A stretch of DNA of 64,000 nucleotides, taken from NCBI GenBank assembly GCA_964602995.1, contig CAZRTM010000001.1:92353-156352 (forward strand), written 5' to 3'. Every line of letters begins with the position of its first letter. Positions within the stretch are counted from its first letter, which is position 1. Origin of the DNA: JAAYYY01 sp964602995 (GTDB lineage Bacteria; Chloroflexota; Anaerolineae; Promineifilales; Promineifilaceae). Under the pieces are notes generated by a model, which did not search any database, was not told the origin of the DNA, and worked only from the letters and a program-made list of their open reading frames with translations. This document shows positions 40,952-49,586 of the stretch, in pieces. Made by a program: the position numbers and the translations under genes.

Positions 40952-43069
40952 CTATTGCTGCGGTTCCGTGACTGTGACCGTCACCGATTGAGGAATTAGC
41001 TGTACCCGCACTTCATCCGGTTTGATCACTTCCGGGTTGACCACACGGCTCTCGTTCGGCTCCATCTCCAATAGCGCAGCGGCTTCAATCACCACGCGCA
41101 ATAAGCCAGGTTCAGCCTCAATCTCATCGAGTAACGGGAGGGGACCGTGCAAGGCCACATCCACCGTTGCCGGTTCCACGCCAACGGTCAGCCCCACTGA
41201 GCCGACGACCTCCACTGGACGCGACACGACACGGTTGGCCATACGCACGTCCACCTCAACCACCACCTGCACCGAGCGGATTGTGTTACCCAGGGTGTCA
41301 ATGGCTTGAGTGCCTGGCGGCAGGTCAAGCGGCACCTGAACGCTAAAATCGTCCACAGCCTGAGTCATATCAACCGGGAAGGTCGTAATTACGTTGCCCA
41401 CCTCTTCCAATATCTCCGGTGTGGCCAGCAGAGTCACCTGGTCGGGCGCAACAGTAATCCGCGCCAGCCGGTAACCATTGGGTAACTCGCCCTCGGTCAC
41501 CACCCGCACACCTATGGTACGCGCGCCAGGCCGTTGCGCCACCGTCACGCTGATCTGCACCTGGTCCGGTTCCAGATTAACGCCAGTGACCTGCTCACCA
41601 TCCTGGTCAACAGCCATCACCGTGGCCATGCGCTCAATCGTTCCCGCCGCCTCTGGCACCGTGATTTCGGCAAGCACGCGGTCAATGCGCGCCACGGTGG
41701 GCGCCGCACCCGATACCTGTACCTGCGCAGGGGTCACAACCGGGCTTGCGCCAATCTCCAGCGCGGGCGAGAGTACCTCTTCGCCGCTGGTCATCACTTC
41801 AACTGGTATAGAGCGCGTCACAATCTCTGCCAACTGAATATCAACCGCCTGCGGCTCCACCCGCCGTATCTGCACCGGCTCAACTCCCGATTGCACCATC
41901 ACCGGCAAACGGTGCAGCCCTGGCTCCAGACTCTGCAGAGAGACCTGCGCCTGGAAGCTGGAAGGCGCCAGCGAGTTGAGCATCGTATTGTGTGCGCGTA
42001 CGACCACGGCGATCTCATCGGGCACATCTGTCAACAGTTGGGTGTTTGGCGGCACATCGGTCACTTGCAGGGGAATATTAGTAACGCGCAGCTCCTGAAT
42101 GGGGTTCGTTTCTTGAATGACAAAGGCCCAGGTCGTCAGGGCCAACAGGAAAGCAAGGAGAAGCAGGCCCAGATCAGTAAGAACGAACCTCCTTTGCACA
42201 CCGTCCGAGCGCTCTCGCCACCACTCCCGAAACTCCCTGAGCGCATTGTTCAGTGAAAAGGTCTCCTGCTCACCATCGCTGCTCTGGTAGAAACTGTGAA
42301 TTTGTTCGCGCAACGTGGTGCGATCCAACCCTGATTGCAGCCGTCCATCCCTGGCCACGGAAATGGCCCCTGTCTCTTCACTGACCACCAACACCAGCGC
42401 GTCACTGGTCTCGGTCATGCCCACAGCAGCCCTGTGCCGTGTGCCCAGCCTGCGTTGTGCTGAATAGAGCTGACGATTGCTGACCGGCAATACACAGCCC
42501 GCAGCCACGACCCGGTCGCCGCGGATGATGACTGCCCCGTCGTGGAGCGGGGTGCCATCATAGAAAATGGTCTGCAGCAACTCGCTGGTAACCTCGCCGC
42601 CCATAGGCACGCCGGTCTGTATGATGTCACTCAAATCGTCGTTGCCTTCGAGCACAATCAGCGCACCCACGCAACGGTCTGAGAGACTCTCCAGGGCGCG
42701 CACCAACGGCTTGAACGCCGATTCCGCTGCCATCTGCCGGAAACGGAACGTTCCTACTCGCCTGCCCAGCGACTCCAACAGATGGCGTAGCTCGGGCTGG
42801 AAGATGATGGGAATGGCCACCAACGTGGCCAGCAGGGCCACCTCCAGGAGGTAATCAAACGTGGGCAGGGGTAGAAAAACAGTGACGATAAAAAAGAAGA
42901 TGATGACGATCAGGGTGCCGCGCAACAAGAGGGTGGCGCGGCTGCGGCGTAGCAAATGTAGCAGCCCGAAGAAGACCACCGTCACCAGAATCAGGTCAAG
43001 TAACTGCGTAAACGTAACGTTGGCCAGGTTAAATAGAAAATCCGCAAGAATTGAATCAAAGGTTGGCAT
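40952..43069 (-). CDS. Diadenylate cyclase fused to YbbR repeats (CdaA-CdaR)
   Basis: A 705-residue fusion. The N-terminus matches CdaA: three membrane helices (residues 10-85), then the DAC domain with PLHDGAVIIRGDRVVAAGCV (DGA motif) and GTRHRAAVGMTETSDALVLV (RHR motif), which makes c-di-AMP from two ATP. A linker and a further membrane helix (VLTDLGLLLLAFLLALTTWA, about residues 293-312) lead to four YbbR-like beta repeats up to the C-terminus. In Bacillus these are two adjacent genes, cdaA and cdaR (ybbR), CdaR being the regulator of CdaA. Here enzyme and regulator are one polypeptide. The DHH phosphodiesterase gene lies 2 bp upstream. Confidence 0.92.
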   Translation of the reverse strand: MPTFDSILADFLFNLANVTFTQLLDLILVTVVFFGLLHLLRRSRATLLLRGTLIVIIFFFIVTVFLPLPTFDYLLEVALLATLVAIPIIFQPELRHLLESLGRRVGTFRFRQMAAESAFKPLVRALESLSDRCVGALIVLEGNDDLSDIIQTGVPMGGEVTSELLQTIFYDGTPLHDGAVIIRGDRVVAAGCVLPVSNRQLYSAQRRLGTRHRAAVGMTETSDALVLVVSEETGAISVARDGRLQSGLDRTTLREQIHSFYQSSDGEQETFSLNNALREFREWWRERSDGVQRRFVLTDLGLLLLAFLLALTTWAFVIQETNPIQELRVTNIPLQVTDVPPNTQLLTDVPDEIAVVVRAHNTMLNSLAPSSFQAQVSLQSLEPGLHRLPVMVQSGVEPVQIRRVEPQAVDIQLAEIVTRSIPVEVMTSGEEVLSPALEIGASPVVTPAQVQVSGAAPTVARIDRVLAEITVPEAAGTIERMATVMAVDQDGEQVTGVNLEPDQVQISVTVAQRPGARTIGVRVVTEGELPNGYRLARITVAPDQVTLLATPEILEEVGNVITTFPVDMTQAVDDFSVQVPLDLPPGTQAIDTLGNTIRSVQVVVEVDVRMANRVVSRPVEVVGSVGLTVGVEPATVDVALHGPLPLLDEIEAEPGLLRVVIEAAALLEMEPNESRVVNPEVIKPDEVRVQLIPQSVTVTVTEPQQ

Positions 43070-43071
43070 GA

Positions 43072-44082
43072 CTAGATGAGGGGTTCACCTTGCGCATCCT
43101 GAGGGACATTCAGGTATTCGAATATTCGTTGCCTCAGCTTTTCAGCAATCGTGTGCGCATCCTTACCCTCAAGCGAGATTTGCCCACCGGCCAACGTATT
43201 GCGCCCCCCTGCTGAACCCTCGTCGCCAATTATCTCTTGGGCCAGCTCTTCTGCATCGGCCGCCTCATCGCGAGCACGTACCGAAATATAGAGTGTCTCG
43301 TCATAGACGCCCATGCATATAACCCAATTCACTCCTTCCAGGCGTAAGAAAAGGTCGGCAATTTCGGCCGTCAGATCTGGATAATCCACTTCGTCGAGAA
43401 AGGAAACGACGACGCCATCGTACAGCTTGGCTGCCTCCATCGCCCGCGCCAGATTCCTGAAATAGGACGCTGGTACCCGGGCATTTTCAATTTCCACCAG
43501 CGCATCGACATCAACAAAACTGAGCAGGTAGAAGTAGGCTCCCACATCAGCGGCGCTCGTGTCCCGGCTCAAAGCCTTGGTGTCAGTCTTAATGCCATAG
43601 AACAGAGCCGTGGCCAGACGCATCGGAGGTTTAACCCCGGCAGCACGCAAATATTGAGTCATTATCGTCGAGGAAGCGCCAATCCAGGGGCGCACATCAC
43701 GAAAGATAGCTCCCTCCCCGTCCAGATCACTGTGATGGTCGATCACAATAGCCGCGGGATACCCGGCGGGCAGCGGGCTGTTCCCGGCGCCCGGCTGGGT
43801 GTCCACCACAGCCACCGCCTTTGATCCAAGTTCGGGCATAAGCGGCTCGCTGGGCAACTGTTCCAGCTCCACGCCGAGATAATCGACTAAGGCCCTGTTC
43901 TCTGCTCGTCCAATAATGCCACGATATGCGACTTGCCCTTCCACCCCCAGTTTTTCTGAGAGCAGAAAACGCAAAGCCGCACCGCTGGCAACCGAGTCCG
44001 GGTCTGGATCATCATGAAGCAAAATGAGTATCTGATCGCAACCCTCCACTGCTTCACTCAATTGTCGCCAACGTTTTTCCAC
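43072..44082 (-). CDS. DHH/DHHA1 family phosphoesterase
   Basis: A 336-residue DHH phosphoesterase of the NrnA/DhhP type: LILLHDDPDPDSVASGAALR (motif I), AVVDTQPGAG, VIDHHSD (the DHH motif) and GIKTDTKALSRDTS, followed by the DHHA1 domain with a glycine-rich GSAGGRNTLAGGQISL segment. Family members degrade nanoRNA, pAp, c-di-AMP or pApA. Because the diadenylate cyclase gene follows after 2 bases, degradation of c-di-AMP or pApA is the best guess. GTG 44082 is preceded by GGAGG spaced 7 bases. Confidence 0.9.
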   Translation of the reverse strand: MEKRWRQLSEAVEGCDQILILLHDDPDPDSVASGAALRFLLSEKLGVEGQVAYRGIIGRAENRALVDYLGVELEQLPSEPLMPELGSKAVAVVDTQPGAGNSPLPAGYPAAIVIDHHSDLDGEGAIFRDVRPWIGASSTIMTQYLRAAGVKPPMRLATALFYGIKTDTKALSRDTSAADVGAYFYLLSFVDVDALVEIENARVPASYFRNLARAMEAAKLYDGVVVSFLDEVDYPDLTAEIADLFLRLEGVNWVICMGVYDETLYISVRARDEAADAEELAQEIIGDEGSAGGRNTLAGGQISLEGKDAHTIAEKLRQRIFEYLNVPQDAQGEPLI

Positions 44083-44096
44083 GGAAAGTCCTCCAG

Positions 44097-44138
44097 GCCT
44101 AAGCCTTCAAGCCTAAGCCTCCAAACCTAAGCCCCCAG
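44097..44138. repeat. three tandem 14-base repeats
   Basis: Three consecutive copies of a 14-base unit (GCCTAAGCCTTCAA with small changes) between the ABC-2 permease and the DHH gene. It leaves only about 14 bases before the DHH start, so it lies in the intercistronic mRNA just 5' of the ribosome site. Confidence 0.75.
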
Positions 44139-44142
44139 CTTA

Positions 44143-45675
44143 TTATCTGAGGGCCATTTTACGTCGCAACATAACCCATGCCAATATAAAGAAGACCATA
44201 CCCATCGCAGTGAGCGTACCCAGGAGCAGCATGTCGTCGAACGTAAAGAGACCGCGTAACATCACATCTTGCAACATCTGCGTGGCGTAAGTGGCGGGCA
44301 GGAGCCAGGAAACCACCTGCACGAACGGACGCAGTAGATCAAGCGTCAGGAAGAAGCCACTGAAGAATATACTGGCAAGCAAGATAATCATTGAGTATTG
44401 TACCGCCTGACTGGTGGTCTCTGCCACCAGTGAAATGATAAAGCCCATACCCAGCGAAGTAAACACAAGGGCGGCGAGCACCAGCGCGTAAGGGCCCCAC
44501 TCGCCAAGCATAGGCACCTGAATGCCGTACAGGCTGAGCAGGGTGAGAATTCCCAGCAGCACGGCGGCAAAGATGAAGTAGCTGAGGTATTTGCCAAGGA
44601 GACCCTCGATGGCAGACAACGGCGAGACCTGGAAAATCTCCATGGTTCCTTCACTACGCTCGCGAACGATGGAGAGGGCGGCAAACGTGATGGCCAGGTG
44701 CTGGGCCAGCAGCGCGATGGCCGATGGCACATAGAAATCTGACAGGCGCAACGGCGTCTGAGTCACGTTTTGCACCTCGGCACGGAAGGGGCTGACCAGT
44801 ACACCGGGGGCAATGCTGCGAAACTCACTCATCGACTCTTCCAATGTTCCGAACTGCTGTTCAATCTCTGTCAGTTGTTCGATCTCTTCGTCATACTCAT
44901 CGTCCTCTTCCAGCTCTGACATCACGCTGACATCCTCCCGCAATGCTGCCAACTCCTGGGCAAGGGAATCGGGGTTGTTCTCCCCGCCGCCAAACTCTTG
45001 CTCCATGCCGCCAACAAGCTGGCTACTGGCGCCAACCATCAGCGTCAACAAATCGAGGCCGCGCACCATTTCCTCTTGTTCGTTTTGAGCCTGCGCCACA
45101 TTCCCTGCTTCCAACGCCTGCCGCATATTCGTCGCCGATTGACGCGTTGTTGAAGCCGTTTCCTGAACCGAACCGGCCTCCGCCTGGCTCTCTTCTGCAA
45201 CAGCCGCCAGCACACGACGGTTCACTTCGTCGATATAGATGCGGGCAAACGCCTCCAGGTAATCAATCTGGACAGGGTCGATCTCATTGTGATACAGCTC
45301 GAAGACAGCCTGTTCGCTGTTGCGCACGGTCTCCACCGGATCCTCGGGCAAGACGACGACCATGTCCACATCACCCTGGCGTAGTTCCGCCTGAGCTTCC
45401 ACCAAAGAGTCAGATGTACCGGCATACTCTAAAAGCGGGCTGATGCCCGTCGCGTACTCTTCCAGATTGTCGGCAAAAGGACTATTCGGCTGGATGACAA
45501 ACAGGGCGCGGATCGGTTGCGCTTCAGCGCGGTAGCCGATGCCGAATAACAGCAGAATGAGGAAGGGACCCAGGACCAGCGTCAGTACCAGCTTTGGCTG
45601 GCGTAAGATCTCGACGATCTCTTTACGCAAGAAGGCCGACGTACGAATAATGAAACCAAAGATGCGACTGATCAT
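44143..45675 (-). CDS. ABC-2 type transporter permease
   Basis: A 510-residue exporter permease with one N-terminal membrane helix (LVLTLVLGPFLILLLFGIGY), a large extracytoplasmic region (residues 55-330) with Glu/Asp-rich coiled segments, and five C-terminal membrane helices containing the ABC-2 signature (VRERSEGTMEIFQVSPLSAI, EGLLGKYLSYFIFA). The ATG at 45675 has GGAGGAGAA upstream and overlaps the ATPase stop by 4 bases. The substrate is unknown. Together with the ATPase it forms a half-transporter pair typical of drug or polymer exporters. Confidence 0.9.
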   Translation of the reverse strand: MISRIFGFIIRTSAFLRKEIVEILRQPKLVLTLVLGPFLILLLFGIGYRAEAQPIRALFVIQPNSPFADNLEEYATGISPLLEYAGTSDSLVEAQAELRQGDVDMVVVLPEDPVETVRNSEQAVFELYHNEIDPVQIDYLEAFARIYIDEVNRRVLAAVAEESQAEAGSVQETASTTRQSATNMRQALEAGNVAQAQNEQEEMVRGLDLLTLMVGASSQLVGGMEQEFGGGENNPDSLAQELAALREDVSVMSELEEDDEYDEEIEQLTEIEQQFGTLEESMSEFRSIAPGVLVSPFRAEVQNVTQTPLRLSDFYVPSAIALLAQHLAITFAALSIVRERSEGTMEIFQVSPLSAIEGLLGKYLSYFIFAAVLLGILTLLSLYGIQVPMLGEWGPYALVLAALVFTSLGMGFIISLVAETTSQAVQYSMIILLASIFFSGFFLTLDLLRPFVQVVSWLLPATYATQMLQDVMLRGLFTFDDMLLLGTLTAMGMVFFILAWVMLRRKMALR

Positions 45676-46625
45676 TGTGATTCTCCTCCATTCTGTACCA
45701 GGACCACAAAAACGTCGTCGAATGGCGGTTGGTACTCTTCGATTGTGTCTACCTCCATCGCCTTCTGCTGGCACCAGCTCAATAGTTCCTGCATATCAGT
45801 CGCAGCTTCGGAGACGATGACGCGCACTTGCGTCTCACTCATATATTCCGGACGCCCATGCACAAACGGCAAGTCGCGCAGCTCACGCAGTTGCTGGTAC
45901 GTAATTCGTTCCCTGGCCGTCAGGTCCACAATATCCCCGCCATAGGCCCGGTAGCGCAGCCCATGAGGCGTGTCAACCATCAGCAGGCGGCCATCGGCCA
46001 ACACACCGACCAGGTCGCAGTAATTAGCTTCGCTGACGTACTGCGTAGTGACGAACAGCGTCCGGCCCTGCCCTTTCAGGTCGCCGAAATGGTCCCAGAA
46101 CTTGCGGCGCAACACAGGGTCAATGCCGGCGGTGGGTTCGTCCAGGAAGACGAGGTCTGGTTTGTGAACCAGCGTGGCGGCCAGGCTCAGGCGGCGCTGC
46201 ATACCACCGCTGATATCCCGTGCCAGCTTGTTACGATGGTCCTCCAGCTCCACAAATTCCAACGCCTCCATCAGGCGCTTATGGCGCCGGAAAGGCATAC
46301 CATACAACGAAGAGGCAAAGTTCAGATTTTCCCACACTGTCAACTGTGGATAGAGTACAAATAGCTGGGGCATATAACCGATCCGCCCTCGCGTCTTCTG
46401 ATTAAAATAGGCCGGTTCCTTGCCCAGCACATGAACCTCACCCTCCGTCGGTTCATAAACACCCGTAAGCATACGAATGGTCGTCGTCTTTCCCGAACCG
46501 CTGGGGCCAATAAAGCCGAAGATCGAGCCGCGCGGCACGGTCATCGTCACACCGGATACGGCAACTTCCCCATTAAAGCTGCGTCCCAGATTTTCAGTCC
46601 AGATAGCCGCGTCTTCGCGATCCAT
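45672..46625 (-). CDS. ABC transporter ATP-binding protein (ABC-2 exporter)
   Basis: The ATPase partner of the downstream permease. Walker A is GFIGPSGSGKTTTIRMLTGV, the Q-loop is IGYMPQLFVLYPQLTVWENL, the signature is ISGGMQRRLSLAATLVHKPD, Walker B is LVFLDEPTAGIDP, and FVTTQYVSEANYCD holds Gln in place of the usual switch His (TTQ for TTH). A C-terminal extension of about 90 residues follows. ATG 46625 has no spacing for a ribosome site and the frame stays open upstream into the 100-N gap, so the true start may lie in the gap. Confidence 0.9.
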   Translation of the reverse strand: MDREDAAIWTENLGRSFNGEVAVSGVTMTVPRGSIFGFIGPSGSGKTTTIRMLTGVYEPTEGEVHVLGKEPAYFNQKTRGRIGYMPQLFVLYPQLTVWENLNFASSLYGMPFRRHKRLMEALEFVELEDHRNKLARDISGGMQRRLSLAATLVHKPDLVFLDEPTAGIDPVLRRKFWDHFGDLKGQGRTLFVTTQYVSEANYCDLVGVLADGRLLMVDTPHGLRYRAYGGDIVDLTARERITYQQLRELRDLPFVHGRPEYMSETQVRVIVSEAATDMQELLSWCQQKAMEVDTIEEYQPPFDDVFVVLVQNGGESQ

Positions 46626-46647
46626 CTCCTGTAACTGCTGTTCTACT

Positions 46648-46747
46648 NNNNNNNNNNNNNNNNNNNNNNNNNNNNNNNNNNNNNNNNNNNNNNNNNNNNN
46701 NNNNNNNNNNNNNNNNNNNNNNNNNNNNNNNNNNNNNNNNNNNNNNN
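46648..46747. other. assembly gap (100 N)
   Basis: Exactly 100 undetermined bases, between the open 5' end of the ABC ATPase frame and the promoter region of the second PBP. Gene content in the gap is unknown. Confidence 0.99.
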
Positions 46748-46768
46748 CTACAGGTGATTAATGTCTCA

Positions 46769-46796
46769 TTGACGGCCCTGTACCATCACATACGAT
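46769..46796 (+). promoter_or_regulatory. candidate promoter of second PBP gene
   Basis: TTGACG (46769-46774), a 16-base spacer, and TACGAT (46791-46796). Transcription would start about at the ATG 46803, implying a nearly leaderless transcript or use of the in-frame ATG at 46815. Confidence 0.45.
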
Positions 46797-46802
46797 CAAA
46801 GA

Positions 46803-49586
46803 ATGCACAGCACAATGCATCGCTCCCCCTCTCCCAAAAGTTCTAGCGAGGAAAGTGGCTGCGCCCGGCGGGCCGCGCGTGGCTGTTGGCGATTGGTGGT
46901 GATTACCCTGCAACTATCCATCATCGCCGCCCTTCTCGGCCTCCTGGCACTTGCCGGTGGCTATGCCTATCTCAGCAATCAATTGGACGAAGCAATTGAC
47001 CGTGTGGTCTCCTACCAGGGCAGCGGGCCTGGCGGCAACCCCCGTTTCTATGACCGCAACGGCCAGCTCCTTTTCGAGCTACACACAGTCGAAAAGCGGC
47101 GCTGGCTCGATTATGATGAAATCCCCCGCGTGGTCATTGATGCCACCATCGCCGTCGAGGACGACACATTCTGGAGCAACCCCGGCTTCGATGCTCCGTC
47201 CATCGTCGCCGCCGCAATCAGTAACTTTCGTAACGAAGGCCAGCGGCCAATTGGCGCCAGCACCATCACCCAACAGCTCGTGCGCCATATTGCCTTCAGC
47301 TATGAAGAGCGGGTGGCAACCAGTTACGAGCGCAAGCTGCGCGAGATCTTTCTGGCCTTCATTCTCACCCAGAAACGTGAGAAGCGGGACATAATAACGA
47401 TGTACCTCAACGAGATCTACTACGGCAATCTGGCCTATGGCATCGAAGCAGCGGCGCAAACCTATTTTGGCAAAGCAGCCGCCGACCTGACGCTGGCCGA
47501 AGCCGCCTTCCTTGCCGGCCTGCCGCAATCGCCGGTGGAGCTGAATCCATACGTCAACTTTGAGGCCGCACAAAACCGGCAGAAGCTAGTGCTGCGGCTC
47601 ATGGAGAGCGAGGGGATGATTTCGGCCCTCGACGTGGCCGTGGCTCAGGGTGTCTCCCTGAACCTGCAACCACTTTTGCCACAGGCCGAGAGCCAAAATG
47701 AGCGCGTGTTGCACGCGCCTCACTTCGTGCTCTATGTGCAACGGCACCTGGAAGAGCGTTATGGGCCAGATGCCCTGACGCAGGGCGGATGGCAGGTGAC
47801 CACCACTCTGGACCTGAACATCCAGCAGTTGGCGCAGGAAACGTTGCGCCAGCAAGTGGCAGCGCGACAGCAGGCGCATGACGTTAACAACGGAGCAGCG
47901 GTGGTCATGAAACCGGGCACAGGTGAAATCCTGGCTATGGTCGGCAGTCTGGACTACTTTGACGAATCGATTGACGGCCAGGTCAACGTCACGCTGCGCC
48001 CCCGGCAGCCGGGCAGCAGTATCAAGCCCATCACTTACGCTGCCGCCATGGAGAAGGGCTGGACGACAGGCGATGTGCTTTGGGACGTGCCCATTGTGCT
48101 GGAGCTTGGTAATGGTGAACAGTTCATTCCCCGCAATTACGACGGGCGCTATCGCGGACCGATCCTCTTTCGCGATGCTCTGGCCAACAGCTACAACATT
48201 CCGCCCATCCAACTGATTCGGGACGTGGGCATCGGCAATATGATCGCCACCGCACGCAAGATGGGCATCGTTTCACTGAACCAACCCCCTGGCTACTACG
48301 GTCTGACCCTTACGCTGGGGGGCGGTGAAGTGCCGCTGCTGGAGATGACACACGCCTTTGCCACGCTGGCTAATATGGGCCAACGCCCGCAACTCAATAC
48401 GGTCCTGCAAATCAGGGACGGTCGGGGCCGGATGGTCTACGATGCGCAACAGGATCGCACGCCGCCCACCAACGCCCTCGACCCTCGTATCGCCTACATC
48501 ATCACCGACATATTGGACGATGACCAGGCTCGCGTTCCGGCAATGGGCGCCAACAACCCTCTGCACACACCGTTCCCTGCCGCCGTTAAAACGGGAACCA
48601 CCGACGATTTCCGCGATAACTGGACCATTGGCTACACACCGGGCGTCGTTGTAGGCATCTGGTTGGGCAATAGCGATGGCCACCCGATGGTCAATACATC
48701 TGGCCTGCAGGGCGCAGCCCCCGTCTGGCGCTACATCATCGAGACGATTACCAATGATCCGGCCCTAAATGGCAGCCTCGCTGTGGCCGGCGCCGCTCCC
48801 CCGGTCGAGTTCCCGCAGCCCAGCGGCATCGAGCAGAAAGCGGTCTGCCTGCCACACAGCACCGGCGGCAATAGCTGCTCCGCCACACGCCCCGACCTCT
48901 TTCTGGTCAGTGCGCCGCAACATAGCATACCGCGCCTGGGCTACGTGCCCGACGCCGCCAGCCAGCCGGGCGCCTGGACCCTGGCCACGCTGCCCCTGCC
49001 CGCCGATATCGCCGTCCGGATTCAGGAGAGCCGCAATAGTGACGACGAAGCGACCCTGTCCACTCCTACTCGTTGCGTCGTCAATAGTGCCGCTATTCCC
49101 TCGGGAGTGGAGCGGCAGCTTTTCTTGCCATTGCCTCCCTATTACCCTGACGAAGTACGTGCCCGGCTCTGGGCACAACGCGCCGGTGGCTACCCGATGG
49201 CGCCGCCGGTCGTCTGTCCTGCCGACCTCGTTCGTTCCATGCCCAATGAGCAAGGCGACCAACAACAGGTTTCGACCAACCAGACCTACCGCATCGCTTC
49301 GCCCCAGGCCGGGCAACAGGTCAATGGCCTGGTAGAAATACAGGGCACGGCTATGTTTGATCCCGCTCAGGTGCAGTTTTACAAATTAGAAATTGGCAGT
49401 GGCAGCAATCCCACGGAGTGGACAACGCTGGGCGTCACACACGCCGAACCGGTGTCGAACGGCAAATTGGAGGAGTTACACGCCTACGCCCTGCCGCCAG
49501 GACCTTACGTCTTGCGCCTGGTCCTTGTCCAGAACGATGGCAATTTCCCCCCGCCACACGCCGTGCCGATCACGATTGTCGAGTGA
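46803..49586 (+). CDS. Class A penicillin-binding protein (1A-type)
   Basis: A 927-residue paralogue of the PBP at 36886. A cytoplasmic tail and membrane helix (LSIIAALLGLLALAGGYAYL) lead into GT51 (AVEDDTFWSNPGFDAPS; GASTITQQLVRHIAFSYEER; LNEIYYGNLAYGIEAAAQTY). The transpeptidase has SxxK in PGSSIKPITYAA, SxN in ALANSYNIPPI, and KTG in VKTGTTDDFRDNWTIGYTPG. The C-terminal beta domain (VQFYKLEIGSGSNPTEW, then LVQNDGNFPPPHAVPI) matches the other copy. The gene ends one base before the convergent histidine kinase gene, so the stop codons abut. Confidence 0.94.
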   Translation: MHSTMHRSPSPKSSSEESGCARRAARGCWRLVVITLQLSIIAALLGLLALAGGYAYLSNQLDEAIDRVVSYQGSGPGGNPRFYDRNGQLLFELHTVEKRRWLDYDEIPRVVIDATIAVEDDTFWSNPGFDAPSIVAAAISNFRNEGQRPIGASTITQQLVRHIAFSYEERVATSYERKLREIFLAFILTQKREKRDIITMYLNEIYYGNLAYGIEAAAQTYFGKAAADLTLAEAAFLAGLPQSPVELNPYVNFEAAQNRQKLVLRLMESEGMISALDVAVAQGVSLNLQPLLPQAESQNERVLHAPHFVLYVQRHLEERYGPDALTQGGWQVTTTLDLNIQQLAQETLRQQVAARQQAHDVNNGAAVVMKPGTGEILAMVGSLDYFDESIDGQVNVTLRPRQPGSSIKPITYAAAMEKGWTTGDVLWDVPIVLELGNGEQFIPRNYDGRYRGPILFRDALANSYNIPPIQLIRDVGIGNMIATARKMGIVSLNQPPGYYGLTLTLGGGEVPLLEMTHAFATLANMGQRPQLNTVLQIRDGRGRMVYDAQQDRTPPTNALDPRIAYIITDILDDDQARVPAMGANNPLHTPFPAAVKTGTTDDFRDNWTIGYTPGVVVGIWLGNSDGHPMVNTSGLQGAAPVWRYIIETITNDPALNGSLAVAGAAPPVEFPQPSGIEQKAVCLPHSTGGNSCSATRPDLFLVSAPQHSIPRLGYVPDAASQPGAWTLATLPLPADIAVRIQESRNSDDEATLSTPTRCVVNSAAIPSGVERQLFLPLPPYYPDEVRARLWAQRAGGYPMAPPVVCPADLVRSMPNEQGDQQQVSTNQTYRIASPQAGQQVNGLVEIQGTAMFDPAQVQFYKLEIGSGSNPTEWTTLGVTHAEPVSNGKLEELHAYALPPGPYVLRLVLVQNDGNFPPPHAVPITIVE

